DNA of 15,615 nucleotides, taken from Marinisporobacter balticus. GTDB taxonomy: Bacteria > Bacillota > Clostridia > Peptostreptococcales > Thermotaleaceae. The DNA is taken from assembly GCF_004345705.1 (NCBI RefSeq), contig NZ_SLWV01000044.1:1-15615 (forward strand). Reading direction: 5' to 3'. Under the pieces are notes generated by a model, which saw only the letters and a program-made list of their open reading frames with translations, did not search any database and was not told the DNA's origin. Each line of letters begins with the position of its first letter. Position 1 is the stretch's first letter. Shown one piece after another: positions 1-8,179 of the stretch. The translations under genes and the position numbers were made by a program.

Positions 1-12
1 AATACTAATCAT

Positions 13-76
13 ATCAGATGCCTCCTAGGGGTTTGGTTCTTGTAAAATTAGTATTCCTAGGATTAAGGTATCTGAT
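13..76. repeat. Long imperfect hairpin upstream of the TSCPD gene
   Basis: Bases 13-23 (ATCAGATGCCT) pair with 66-76 (AGGTATCTGAT), with one G-T pair. After a four-base bulge, CCTAGG at 24-29 pairs with CCTAGG at 56-61. A competing pairing exists between AATACTAAT at 1-9 and ATTAGTATT at 47-55, so the stretch could fold in two mutually exclusive ways. No gene is visible in 1-169. The structure ends about 95 bases before the start codon at 170. It could be the end of an upstream transcript, an RNA leader or the remnant of a small repeat. The role is unknown. Confidence 0.4.
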
Positions 77-169
77 TTTGTTATTTTATGGAAACAGATA
101 ATTGATTACTTGTAAAGTGGTGTATTACTATCTTTTATAGATTGTATTTTTATATTAGGAGGATGAATC

Positions 170-421
170 ATGTATCTTTATAAACCAACGGGCGTTTGCT
201 CAAACCAAATTGAATTTTCTGTAGAAAATAATGTAATTCAAAAAGTACAATTTCACGGAGGTTGTCCAGGCAACTTACAAGGAATCAGTCGCCTTGTAGA
301 AGGAATGCATATAGACGAAGCCATCAAGCGGCTACATGGTATTACATGCGGAGGGAAATCCACCTCTTGTCCTGATCAATTCTCTAAAGCCTTAATATCC
401 CTAAAAAAAGAGATTGCATAA
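170..421 (+). CDS. TSCPD domain protein (TIGR03905-like)
   Basis: This small 83-residue protein resembles the stand-alone TSCPD-domain family, named for a motif also found at the C-terminus of some ribonucleotide reductases. The motif is intact near the C-terminus (CGGKSTSCPDQ, residues 60-70). A second cysteine region, GGCPGN, lies at 30-35, and another cysteine is at residue 10. The four cysteines (10, 32, 60, 67) suggest a metal or cofactor site, but this is inference; the biochemical role of the stand-alone family is not established. The length fits the family. The start is chosen because AGGAGG at 157-162 sits seven bases before the ATG. The gene stands alone and ends at a hairpin shared with the convergent gene at 444-650. 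Confidence 0.85.
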   Translation: MYLYKPTGVCSNQIEFSVENNVIQKVQFHGGCPGNLQGISRLVEGMHIDEAIKRLHGITCGGKSTSCPDQFSKALISLKKEIA

Positions 422-448
422 ATAAAATCGCCCTAAGGCGATTTTATT
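421..448. terminator. Bidirectional intrinsic terminator
   Basis: A perfect 12-bp stem (421-432 with 437-448) closes a four-base CTAA loop. It has a GC-rich core, GGCGATTTTATT on the 3' side, and A/T runs on both flanks. It lies between the convergent genes ending at 421 and 444 and overlaps the stop codon of the minus-strand gene, so it should end transcripts from both sides. Confidence 0.85.
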
Positions 449-650
449 TGCTTAATATTTTTTTAACCATCATTTCTTTTGAACAACATAGATTTCTAAT
501 TTTTGCTTCTTTGATAAGTTTATCACACAGTGCAAATTTCTCTTTATAATATTTATCTTCTGATTTCAAACTATTAAACACCTCATGAATTTTATCGACT
601 AATGCTTTATCACTAAGTCTTTTAAAGGGTCTAAAGGTAAGCTCTTTCAT
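444..650 (-). CDS. Small protein of unknown function (68 aa)
   Basis: I do not recognise a family. The product is a short, lysine-rich, probably helical and soluble protein with no signal peptide or membrane segment. Two adjacent cysteines occur in NLCCSKEMM near the C-terminus, and a third occurs in FALCDKL. The ATG at 650 (protein MKELTFRPF...) is preferred over an in-frame ATG 15 bases upstream because GGGAGGAG at 654-661 is correctly spaced for it. The gene follows the sigma-54 activator on the same strand 55 bases downstream, with a hairpin (663-688) between them, so it may be the last gene of that transcript. Confidence 0.6.
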   Translation of the reverse strand: MKELTFRPFKRLSDKALVDKIHEVFNSLKSEDKYYKEKFALCDKLIKEAKIRNLCCSKEMMVKKILSK

Positions 651-662
651 AAAAACTCCTCC

Positions 663-688
663 CATTCATATACTTCAGTATATGAATG
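663..688 (-). other. Perfect intercistronic hairpin abutting a ribosome binding site
   Basis: An 11-bp perfect stem (663-673 with 678-688, arm CATTCATATAC) closes a four-base loop. It lies between the activator gene and the 68-residue gene. On the minus-strand RNA it is followed directly by GGGAGGAG, the Shine-Dalgarno sequence of the small gene, rather than by a U-run. It is therefore not a standard terminator. A processing site, an mRNA stabiliser or a translational control element are the alternatives. Confidence 0.5.
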
Positions 689-705
689 AGAAATCCCTTT
701 ATGAT

Positions 706-2556
706 TCATTTTATAGAATATCGTTTTAACTTTTCATAAAATGAAGTTTTTCCTATTTCCAAAGCCTTCATTGTTTTATTTTTATCTCCATGATAAACTT
801 TTAGCGCTTTTTCTATAGCCTTTTTTTCTGCATGTTGTACAACCTCTTTTAAAGTAGTCCCTTCCTCTAAGTCTATAGCATCTTTACTCTTTATAGATAA
901 ATGAAAAGGTCGTATAGTGTTTTCTTCTGCTAGATTCACTGCTCGTTCTAAAACATTTTCAAGTTCTCTGATATTTCCTGGCCAGTCGTATTCCAAAAAA
1001 TAACAAAGTGCTTCATCCGAAATACTTTTATTTTCATATCCTAATCGCTTACATATTTTAGGAAGAATCTCATGTGCCAACCCATAAATATCTTGTTTCC
1101 TTTCTCTTAAAGGTGGCATCCAGATAGGAAAAACATTAATTCTGTAATACAAATCCTCACGAAAATTACCTTTTATCATCTCTTCTTCAAGGTTTTTGTT
1201 TGTAGCCACAATCACCCGTACATGAACAGCTACCTCTTTTGTTCCCCCTATACGAAAAAAAGTCTTATTCTGTAATACGTTAAGTAGTTTTACTTGTATA
1301 GATAGACGCATCTCTCCAATTTCGTCTAAAAAAATTGTGCCTCCTGAGGCCACTTCAAACAGGCCTCTTTTCCCTTCACGGTTTGCCCCCGTAAAGGCTC
1401 CTTTTTCATATCCAAATAATTCACTCTCTAAAAGATGTTCAGGAATAGCACCACAATTTACATGAATAAAAGGTTCATCTTTATATTTGCTCTCTTTGTG
1501 TATGGCTTTAGCAAGTAAAGTTTTTCCTGTCCCACTTTCCCCTAGTAGCAATACAGTTGAATTTGACTGCGATGCTTTATAAGCCATTTGCTTCACATGA
1601 TGGATTGCACCACTTTCTCCTAATATTTCCGAAAATAGTTCTTGTATATTTTTTTCTTTTTGAAGCATTTTTTCCATTTGTTCAATACGAAGTAGGGCTT
1701 CATCTCTTTCTTTCATCACATTTTCAAGTATAGATAGGTCTTCCACTTTCAAAGCAGCGCCCACTCTCTTTCCATCTACACTGATCGGTAGCAATGTAGA
1801 AAGAGTAGGAAACCCATTAATCTCAGTAAATTTATCTTTATAGCTGATATCCATCCCTTTTGCTACTTGATAAAATTCTTTAATCGTGTGTCCTTCCTCG
1901 TGAATTTCAAATAGATCTTTTCCAATCACATCTAATTGTTCTACATCTTCACCCTTTGCTCTAAAAGATTTTCCTAATAATAAGTTTACAATATTTTCTC
2001 CACGGGCTGTATATCCTTCTGTTTGATAAAATTTTACACCTTTTGTATCCCCATCAAGCACTACCATATGTCCTATAGACCGAATATATGGCATTTTGAA
2101 GGTTTCATCCTCCACGGTTATTACAATCGTTTTTTTTATAAAATTTATATCTACATTTACTTTTATATCTTGAAAAACTGCATCTACAGTAAAATGATCT
2201 TTTTTGATTTCCAATTTTTGATGCTTATATACCGGTGTAATTTCTTTACTTTTATATGCGCCAATTCCAATAAATACATCTTTCAAATTTATTTCACCAT
2301 CATCAATACCTATATATGCTAACTCCTTGGGCGTAAGGCCGCCATCATCTTTCCCTAAGCAATTGTCTCCAATAATCACAATATCTCCATGATTTATTTT
2401 TCCTGCATCATGTCCAATTCCTTGCCCATGGCGTATCCCGAATATTTCCTTTGCTTTTTCATTATATACTTGGATTTTTCCGCTATCATCTATAAAAATA
2501 AATCCCGCTGTCATCAACTCCGCAAATTGCCTTATATAATTTTTATTTTCAAACAT
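706..2556 (-). CDS. Sigma-54-dependent transcriptional activator with PAS sensor
   Basis: This 616-residue bacterial enhancer-binding protein should use ATP hydrolysis to open sigma-54 promoters. The N-terminus begins with a PAS-like segment (LMTAGFIFIDDSGKI, about residues 15-50). A long variable sensory region with a second PAS-like part follows to about 280, then a coiled-coil linker. The AAA+ domain is complete: Walker A GESGTGKT at about 339-346, the sigma-54 contact loop GAFTGA at about 386-391, Walker B GGTIFLDEIGE, and the arginine finger region REDLYYRINVF. The C-terminus carries a Fis-type helix-turn-helix (NKTMKALEIGKTSFYEKLKRY). There is no response-regulator receiver domain, so a small molecule or redox signal sensed by PAS is likelier than phosphorylation. 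The start at 2556 is preferred over an ATG at 2565 because AGGA is correctly spaced for it. It lies 25 bases after folC, probably co-transcribed. No -24/-12 promoter was found in the window, so its target genes are probably elsewhere. Confidence 0.93.
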   Translation of the reverse strand: MFENKNYIRQFAELMTAGFIFIDDSGKIQVYNEKAKEIFGIRHGQGIGHDAGKINHGDIVIIGDNCLGKDDGGLTPKELAYIGIDDGEINLKDVFIGIGAYKSKEITPVYKHQKLEIKKDHFTVDAVFQDIKVNVDINFIKKTIVITVEDETFKMPYIRSIGHMVVLDGDTKGVKFYQTEGYTARGENIVNLLLGKSFRAKGEDVEQLDVIGKDLFEIHEEGHTIKEFYQVAKGMDISYKDKFTEINGFPTLSTLLPISVDGKRVGAALKVEDLSILENVMKERDEALLRIEQMEKMLQKEKNIQELFSEILGESGAIHHVKQMAYKASQSNSTVLLLGESGTGKTLLAKAIHKESKYKDEPFIHVNCGAIPEHLLESELFGYEKGAFTGANREGKRGLFEVASGGTIFLDEIGEMRLSIQVKLLNVLQNKTFFRIGGTKEVAVHVRVIVATNKNLEEEMIKGNFREDLYYRINVFPIWMPPLRERKQDIYGLAHEILPKICKRLGYENKSISDEALCYFLEYDWPGNIRELENVLERAVNLAEENTIRPFHLSIKSKDAIDLEEGTTLKEVVQHAEKKAIEKALKVYHGDKNKTMKALEIGKTSFYEKLKRYSIK

Positions 2557-2581
2557 ATTGACCATCCTTTTAAAACGCTTT

Positions 2582-3877
2582 TTACTTTCTGTTTCTAAGT
2601 ATTGTTCTCACTTCTCCAATCATGTATAAGGAACCCGCAAATATAACCACATCTTCAGGTTTTGCTAAAGCTAAAGCTACCTCCACTGCATCCACAATCT
2701 TCTCTTTTGTCAAAGTAGTTTTTTTATATTTTTCAGTCTTTTCTTTTAATACTTCAATCGCCATAGCTCTTGGATTGTTTGGTTTTGTAAGAACTAGTTT
2801 GTTTGCAAGAGGAATAATTTCATCTAGCATAGAATCATCTTTATCCCCTAAAATACCTATTCCCAAAATGATATTTTTATCTATAAAAAGTTCTTTTATT
2901 ACTTTTGATAAAGCTTTCATTCCTTGTGGATTATGTGCCCCGTCTATCAATACATAAGGATCTCTTTGCATCATTTCAAGTCTGCCAGGCCAGATGCTTT
3001 TCTTAAGCCCATCATATAAAGCACGTCTTGGAATGCTTACCCCATGTTCTTTTTCTAATATGTACAAAGCCGTAAGGGCTACTGTAGCATTTTCAATTTG
3101 ATGTTCTCCAAGCATGGATATAGATATATTTTCTAATTTTCCTTCTCCATAAAAAGCATGAAAAACTTGTCCACGATCATCCTTCTTTAATATTTCAATA
3201 CCATTTGTAGGCACTTTCATCAACTTGGCATTTCTTTTACTACACACCTCTTGAATTACATGCATGGCTTCTGTTTGTTGTGGAAAAGATACCACAAAGC
3301 TGTTTTCTTTAATAATACCAGCCTTTTCATACGCAATTTTATCTAATGTATCTCCTAAATAGTCCGTATGGTCAAAGTCTATGGGTGTAATAACAGATAC
3401 CAATGGATTTTTCACTAGATTGGTAGCGTCAAATCTTCCCCCTAATCCTACCTCTAATACGACAAAATCTACCTTTTGTCTTTTAAAATATTCAAATCCT
3501 ACCGCCGTAACAATTTCAAATTCAGTAGCGTGATTCATCCCACACGCAAGCATTTCGTCTACTTTATCTTTTACAAATTCTGTAACAGCTGCTAAATCTT
3601 CTTTAGAAATATGCTCTCCACTCACGCGTATTCTTTCTGTGAATACTTCAAGATAGGGAGAAGTATAAAGGCCTACCTTATATCTCGCTTCCTTAAGTAC
3701 ATCATGAATAAAAGATGATGTAGAACCTTTCCCATTGGTTCCTGCTACGTGAATAATTTTTAGCTTTTCCTGTGGATTTCCCATTAAATCTAATAAATAT
3801 GTAATATTTTCTAGCCCTAATTTGCTTCCAAATTTATACGTTTCATGGATATAGTTCAAAGCTTCATCATAATTCAT
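2582..3877 (-). CDS. folC: Bifunctional folylpolyglutamate synthase / dihydrofolate synthase
   Basis: FolC is a cytosolic ligase of the Mur ligase superfamily. It adds glutamate to dihydropteroate and to folates with ATP, finishing folate synthesis and keeping folates in the cell. The 431 residues match the usual length. Visible motifs are the P-loop AGTNGKGS (about 45-52), SPYLEVFTERIRV, EVGLGGRFDATN, TPIDFDHTDYLG with the KAGIIK region, and the C-terminal DGAHNPQGM, which belongs to the ligase's second domain. The start is set by GGAGGAG just upstream of the ATG at 3877. The gene lies downstream of valS, an order I recall as common in Firmicutes, but is separated from it by a strong terminator, so it probably has its own promoter. 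Confidence 0.96.
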   Translation of the reverse strand: MNYDEALNYIHETYKFGSKLGLENITYLLDLMGNPQEKLKIIHVAGTNGKGSTSSFIHDVLKEARYKVGLYTSPYLEVFTERIRVSGEHISKEDLAAVTEFVKDKVDEMLACGMNHATEFEIVTAVGFEYFKRQKVDFVVLEVGLGGRFDATNLVKNPLVSVITPIDFDHTDYLGDTLDKIAYEKAGIIKENSFVVSFPQQTEAMHVIQEVCSKRNAKLMKVPTNGIEILKKDDRGQVFHAFYGEGKLENISISMLGEHQIENATVALTALYILEKEHGVSIPRRALYDGLKKSIWPGRLEMMQRDPYVLIDGAHNPQGMKALSKVIKELFIDKNIILGIGILGDKDDSMLDEIIPLANKLVLTKPNNPRAMAIEVLKEKTEKYKKTTLTKEKIVDAVEVALALAKPEDVVIFAGSLYMIGEVRTILRNRK

Positions 3878-3920
3878 ACCTGCTCCTCCATTTTCTTAAT
3901 TATCTACTATTTTTCACTTT

Positions 3921-3948
3921 ATTATATCAAATTATAAATATATAAAAC
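3921..3948 (-). promoter_or_regulatory. Possible folC promoter
   Basis: On the minus strand a perfect TATAAT (3921-3926) lies 16 bases downstream of a weak -35 (GTTTTA, 3943-3948). It sits about 45 bases before the folC start and begins inside the tail of the valS terminator. The -35 is poor, so this is a candidate only. Confidence 0.3.
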
Positions 3949-3972
3949 AGCCGGGTATAAAACCCGGCTGTT
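3946..3972 (-). terminator. valS transcription terminator
   Basis: An 11-bp perfect GC-rich stem (AACAGCCGGGT, 3946-3956, with 3962-3972) has a five-base loop. On the minus strand it ends in an A/T-rich tail. It starts within three bases of the valS stop codon and separates valS from folC. Confidence 0.85.
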
Positions 3973-3974
3973 CA

Positions 3975-6635
3975 TTATTTCATTTTATTTTTCATGGTCT
4001 CTAATCGCTCTACTACTTTATCCATCATAGACTGATAATTAGTTTGCTTATTTTTTTCTTCTTCTATTACTTGTGCTGGTGCTTTTGCAACAAACCCTTG
4101 ATTTGAAAGCTTTCCATTTACTCTCTTTAATTCTTTTTCTAGCTTTTCTTTCTCTTTCTCAAGTCTTTCCACTTCTTTTTCAAAGTCAACCAATTCATCT
4201 AACGGAAGGAATATTTCTACCCCTGCTATAACCGCAGACACAGCATCTTCGGGAATCTCTTTTTTATCTTTTTGAAGTACTACTTCTGAAGCACTTGCTA
4301 AAGTCATAAAATAATCTTTTCCCTTATTGATTGCTTCATATACTTCATTAGATGCAACCATCATTACTTTTGCTTTTTTAGAGGGAATTACATTCATCTC
4401 TGCACGGATATTTCTGATGCTTCGAATCGCATTCATAATGATTTCCATATCTTTTTCTTCTTGTATAAAATTAAGTTCTTCTTGATATTTAGGCCAATGC
4501 GCAATAATCACACTTTCTTCTTTTATAGTAGGAATATACTTCCATATTTCTTCTGTAATAAATGGCATAAATGGATGTAATAGTTTCAAATTATTCTCAA
4601 GTACCTTCGTTAATACATATAATGCTGCATCTTTGGTATATTCATCTTCTCCGTATAGTCTAGGTTTTACGATTTCAATATACCAATCACAATATTCATT
4701 CCAAATGAAATCATAAATCTTTTGTACAGCCATTCCTAATTCGAACCTTTCTAAATTATCCGTGACTTCTTTAGAAACCCTATTCATTCTAGATAAAATC
4801 CATTTGTCTGCTAACGCCAAATTTTTCTCACAAACATCTTTATCAAATGTATCTTTATTTAAATTCATAAGTACAAAACGGGTGGCATTCCATAATTTGT
4901 TTGCAAAATTTCTATTTGCTTCTACTCTTTCTATATAAAAACGCATATCATTTCCAGGACTATTTCCCGAAATCAAAGTAAGTCTTAATGCATCTGCACC
5001 GTATTGCTGGATAATCTCTAGTGGATCAATGCCATTTCCAAGAGATTTGCTCATCTTTCTTCCTTGATCATCACGTACAAGTCCATGTACAAATACATAT
5101 TTAAAGGGAATATCCTCCATTTGATCGAGTCCTGAGAACATCATTCGAACGACCCAGAAGAAAATAATATCATATCCAGTCACTAATACATCTGTAGGAT
5201 AAAAATATTTTAACTCTTCTGTATTTTCTGGCCAACCAAGCGTTGAAAATGGCCATAATGCTGAACTAAACCAAGTATCCAGTACATCTTCATCTTGTTT
5301 TATATTGCTACTATTACATTTATCACAAGTACTTGGCGCTATTTTAGATACAATGATCTCTCCACATGTCTGGCAATAATAAGCTGGTATTCTATGTCCC
5401 CACCATAATTGTCTTGAAATACACCAATCTCTAATATTTTCTAACCAATGAAAATAAATCTTGTCAAACCGTTCAGGCACAAATTGTGTTTTTTGCTCTC
5501 TCACAGCCTCAATAGCAGGTTTCGCAAGTTCCTCCATCTTTACGAACCACTGTTCACTTAGTCTTGGCTCAACCACTGTATGACACCTATAACAAGCCCC
5601 CACATTATGGGTATGGTCTTTTACCTTTACCAAAAATCCAGCTTCATCTAAATCTTTTACAATCATTTTTCTACATTCATAACGATCCATGCCTATATAT
5701 TTCCCTGCATGTTCATTCATTTTTGCTTCATCTGTCATTACGGTAATTTGCTCTAAATTATGTCTTAGTCCTACCTCAAAGTCATTTGGATCATGGGCAG
5801 GTGTAATCTTTACAGCCCCTGTTCCAAAATCTTTATCTACATATTCATCTGCAATAATAGGGATTTCTTTTTCTACGATTGGTAAAATTAACATTTTCCC
5901 TACTAAATGTTTATATCGCGCGTCTTCTGGATGTACCGCTACAGCTGTATCCCCAAGCATTGTCTCAGGTCTTGTTGTGGCAATTTCTAAAAATTCTTCC
6001 GAATCTTTTACAGGATATTTTACATGCCAAAAATTTCCTGATTGTTCTTCATGTTCAACTTCTGCGTCTGATAGCGATGTTTTACAATCTGGACACCAGT
6101 TAATCAGACGATTTCCTCTATAAATATATCCTTTTTCATAAAGTTTTATAAAAACCTCTGTTACAGCTTTATTACAACCTTCATCCATTGTAAATCTTTC
6201 TTTTGACCAATCACAAGAGTTTCCTAGCTTTTGCATTTGCTCTACAATTCTTCCACCATATTCTTCTTTCCATGCCCAAGCTCTTTTTAAAAATTCATCC
6301 CTACCAATTTCTTCTTTTGTCTTTCCTTCTTCTTTAAATATTTTTTCTACTACCTTTACTTCTGTTGCAATACTTGCATGATCTGTTCCAGGTAGCCACA
6401 ATGTTTCATACCCTTGCATCCTTTTATATCGAATGAGTACATCTTGCAACGTATGATCTAGTGCATGCCCCATATGAAGCTGTCCTGTAATGTTTGGTGG
6501 CGGCAGTACAATTGTGTATGGCTCTTTATCAGGATTTGGTTTTGCTTTAAAATAAAGTTTTTCTAGCCAATGATCATAAATTCTTTTCTCAAATTCTTGT
6601 GGATTATAGGTTTTATCCAAGTTTTTCATTGTCAT
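3975..6635 (-). CDS. valS: Valine--tRNA ligase
   Basis: ValS charges tRNA-Val in the cytosol and edits misactivated threonine. It is a class I synthetase of 886 residues, the normal size. The class signatures are HMGH (residues 54-57, in PPPNITGQLHMGHALD) and KMSKS (527-531). Between them are the editing (CP1) domain with TTRPETMLGDTAVAVHP and two CxxC zinc-type pairs (WCPDC near 180; YYCQTC and TCDKC in the region before 480). The C-terminus ends in the typical ValS coiled-coil arm (DFEKEVERLEKEKEKLEKELKR). The ATG at 6635 follows GAGGAG, and the first four bases, ATGA, overlap the stop of the upstream 76-residue gene, implying translational coupling. The T-box leader at 6908-7140 indicates control by uncharged tRNA. 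Confidence 0.98.
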   Translation of the reverse strand: MTMKNLDKTYNPQEFEKRIYDHWLEKLYFKAKPNPDKEPYTIVLPPPNITGQLHMGHALDHTLQDVLIRYKRMQGYETLWLPGTDHASIATEVKVVEKIFKEEGKTKEEIGRDEFLKRAWAWKEEYGGRIVEQMQKLGNSCDWSKERFTMDEGCNKAVTEVFIKLYEKGYIYRGNRLINWCPDCKTSLSDAEVEHEEQSGNFWHVKYPVKDSEEFLEIATTRPETMLGDTAVAVHPEDARYKHLVGKMLILPIVEKEIPIIADEYVDKDFGTGAVKITPAHDPNDFEVGLRHNLEQITVMTDEAKMNEHAGKYIGMDRYECRKMIVKDLDEAGFLVKVKDHTHNVGACYRCHTVVEPRLSEQWFVKMEELAKPAIEAVREQKTQFVPERFDKIYFHWLENIRDWCISRQLWWGHRIPAYYCQTCGEIIVSKIAPSTCDKCNSSNIKQDEDVLDTWFSSALWPFSTLGWPENTEELKYFYPTDVLVTGYDIIFFWVVRMMFSGLDQMEDIPFKYVFVHGLVRDDQGRKMSKSLGNGIDPLEIIQQYGADALRLTLISGNSPGNDMRFYIERVEANRNFANKLWNATRFVLMNLNKDTFDKDVCEKNLALADKWILSRMNRVSKEVTDNLERFELGMAVQKIYDFIWNEYCDWYIEIVKPRLYGEDEYTKDAALYVLTKVLENNLKLLHPFMPFITEEIWKYIPTIKEESVIIAHWPKYQEELNFIQEEKDMEIIMNAIRSIRNIRAEMNVIPSKKAKVMMVASNEVYEAINKGKDYFMTLASASEVVLQKDKKEIPEDAVSAVIAGVEIFLPLDELVDFEKEVERLEKEKEKLEKELKRVNGKLSNQGFVAKAPAQVIEEEKNKQTNYQSMMDKVVERLETMKNKMK

Positions 6636-6862
6636 ACTAACACTCCTCGTTTTTTAAGATATTCTTTAAGATATTCTCTAATAAATACTAACCATTTTGG
6701 AAAATCACCATACATAATCATAAAACATCCTATTGCACCTATGAAAAATCCTATCAGCTTCAAAATAACAGGACTATTCATATTAAAAATCTTTATTATG
6801 TATTTTGTTCCATATACCAAAATCGCACCCATCATTAAAAATATTACACCTATAAAAAACAT
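6632..6862 (-). CDS. Small two-helix membrane protein encoded between the T-box and valS
   Basis: The 76-residue product has two hydrophobic segments (about residues 2-22 and 32-52) and a basic, amphipathic tail (KWLVFIREYLKEYLKKRG). I do not recognise a named family. It is preceded by TTAGGAGTGAGG, giving a plausible ribosome binding site for the ATG at 6862. Its TGA overlaps the valS ATG (ATGA), and no promoter is needed between it and the T-box terminator about 45 bases upstream. It should therefore be made under valine T-box control together with ValS. A role linked to valine or tRNA charging would be a guess from position only. Confidence 0.7.
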   Translation of the reverse strand: MFFIGVIFLMMGAILVYGTKYIIKIFNMNSPVILKLIGFFIGAIGCFMIMYGDFPKWLVFIREYLKEYLKKRGVLV

Positions 6863-6907
6863 ATCCTCACTCCTAAGGAATAATTTTAAAATAATTTTTC
6901 CCCAAAT

Positions 6908-7140
6908 AAAAAAACTCTCATCCTAATAATATATAAGGACGAGAGGGTTCTTTCGCGGTACCACCTTAATTCCAAAATTTCTGGCTCTTTCACATAGATA
7001 ACGGAATTACCCGGCTAAACCTACTATTATTTCAATCCAGCAACTCAGAAGCTACCTTCAATAACTTCTCCCTAAGAAATCTTTCAGCCTACGAATTTCT
7101 CTCTCTAGAAGGATTTAATTATTTACTCCTCTTCTTCAAT
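6908..7140 (-). promoter_or_regulatory. T-box riboswitch leader of the valS operon
   Basis: On the minus strand the leader carries the conserved T-box core AAGGTGGTACCGCG (6954-6967). Its TGGT can pair with the ACCA end of an uncharged tRNA, which fits a discriminator A. Downstream is the competing terminator: a CTCTCGTCC stem at 6933-6945 pairing with 6915-6926 with G-T pairs, then seven Ts (6908-6914). Upstream features typical of stem I are present, including AGTA at about 7123-7126, AGAGAGAG, and the segment GAAGGTAGCTTCTGAG (7044-7059). The latter contains a GTA triplet at 7053-7055 that could be the valine specifier codon. The specifier is inferred from valS lying downstream and not from a modelled fold. 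The 5' limit is approximate. Confidence 0.93.
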
Positions 7141-7169
7141 GTTTATTGCTATATAGTTATATTTCCATC

Positions 7170-7199
7170 ATTATATATTTTTTTGCTCATAAAAGTCAA
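7170..7199 (-). promoter_or_regulatory. Promoter of the T-box valS operon
   Basis: On the minus strand TTGACT (7194-7199) and a perfect TATAAT (7170-7175) are separated by 18 bases. This is a strong housekeeping-sigma promoter. Transcription would start near 7160, directly before the T-box stem I region, which fits the leader it should drive. Confidence 0.75.
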
Positions 7200-7215
7200 T
7201 ACCTACCTCCAAAAA

Positions 7216-7560
7216 TTATTTTATGATCCTTAAAGAATATCTTCTTTCTAAGTAATTGATCAATTGTTTTACTAACTCTACGTGATTACTATTCAACACA
7301 TCCCATTCTCTTTTATAATTTGCATAAATAAATCTTTTCACACTAGAGCTAGGTGCATACGGATTTCCTCCATGTTCAACAACATCTTTATATACGCATA
7401 ATCTTGTCACTCTTCCCTCTCCACTTTGCAGATTTAAAGGGTTTATACCTGTTTCATTTTGTTCCTTATGTACGAGTGCATACCAATAAAAATTATCTAC
7501 TCTTCCTCTTAAATATCCTGCTTTGTGTTTTCCATCATCAATCTTTATATTATAATTCAT
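7216..7560 (-). CDS. Conserved-looking protein of unknown function (114 aa)
   Basis: I do not recognise this protein with certainty. It is soluble, without signal peptide or membrane segment. Its N-terminal half has alternating aromatic and charged positions (GYLRGRVDNFYWYALVHKE) followed by ETGINPLNLQSGEGRVTRLCVYKD, a beta-rich pattern vaguely reminiscent of small DUF7678-type proteins, which is a weak impression only. The C-terminal part is helical. The ATG at 7560 is preceded by GTGGGG, a moderate ribosome binding site. It is a single gene, divergent from the membrane protein at 7697 and upstream of the valS promoter, with no clear terminator before that promoter. Confidence 0.6.
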   Translation of the reverse strand: MNYNIKIDDGKHKAGYLRGRVDNFYWYALVHKEQNETGINPLNLQSGEGRVTRLCVYKDVVEHGGNPYAPSSSVKRFIYANYKREWDVLNSNHVELVKQLINYLERRYSLRIIK

Positions 7561-7644
7561 AAAACCCCACTTTCTGAAAACTTGATGACCTAACAGTTCT
7601 CTTTAATATTTATATTCACTATTCTTCCCATTTAATAATATTTT

Positions 7645-7673
7645 TTTACATTCATTCATAGGATTGATATAGT
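7645..7673 (+). promoter_or_regulatory. Promoter for the 137-aa membrane protein
   Basis: TTTACA (7645-7650) and TATAGT (7668-7673) are separated by 17 bases, a good housekeeping promoter match, 24 bases before the ATG at 7697. Confidence 0.5.
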
Positions 7674-7696
7674 GAATTTTTTAAGGGGGGGCTTTT

Positions 7697-8110
7697 ATGA
7701 AAACTAATTTTAATCTTTCTCTCTATATACTACAATCCATATTCGGATTTTTATGCAGTTTTATAGGTCATATATTTTTACAAGTCGCTAAAAACACCTT
7801 GTATACCTTTTCTAATACAACGCTTATGCAAAACCTTGCAAATCATGCTATCGCAGGTATTCTTTTAGCATTTATAGGTTTTCTATTGTTATTTTATCTT
7901 GTATTTGTCACAGCTTTTTTTCTGCTTTCACATTGGTATACCTTAAAATACATCCTTCGTATTTTTACGATCCTATGGATCTTTCTATTGTTCATTGCAA
8001 CCCTATATAATGCAATCTCCATCTATCATATTTTAGGTTATCTATTTGTTTTTGCTATACTCATATTTTCTATATGTTTAATCTTCCATTATTTTCATCC
8101 TGAAATTTAA
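7697..8110 (+). CDS. Integral membrane protein of unknown function (137 aa)
   Basis: The protein has four hydrophobic segments (about residues 7-30, 49-73, 82-107 and 110-131) with very few charged residues, so it is almost wholly membrane-embedded. No catalytic motif or known family is recognised. A G-rich ribosome binding site (AAGGGGGGG, about 7682-7690) supports the ATG at 7697. A promoter lies just upstream, and a hairpin terminator (8180-8224) closes the gene, so it is monocistronic. Confidence 0.7.
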   Translation: MKTNFNLSLYILQSIFGFLCSFIGHIFLQVAKNTLYTFSNTTLMQNLANHAIAGILLAFIGFLLLFYLVFVTAFFLLSHWYTLKYILRIFTILWIFLLFIATLYNAISIYHILGYLFVFAILIFSICLIFHYFHPEI

Positions 8111-8179
8111 ATTCAAACGCTTCTCTGAATTATTCTATATAGATACGTGAGTAATTACACAACAAAGAGAATAATTGAA

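Noticed and set aside
5564..6123. Plus-strand open frames inside valS, and similar ones inside folC, the activator, permease and SulP genes
   Set aside because: They are antisense to genes with clear families, lack ribosome binding sites, and have low-complexity composition expected from reverse frames of AT-rich genes.
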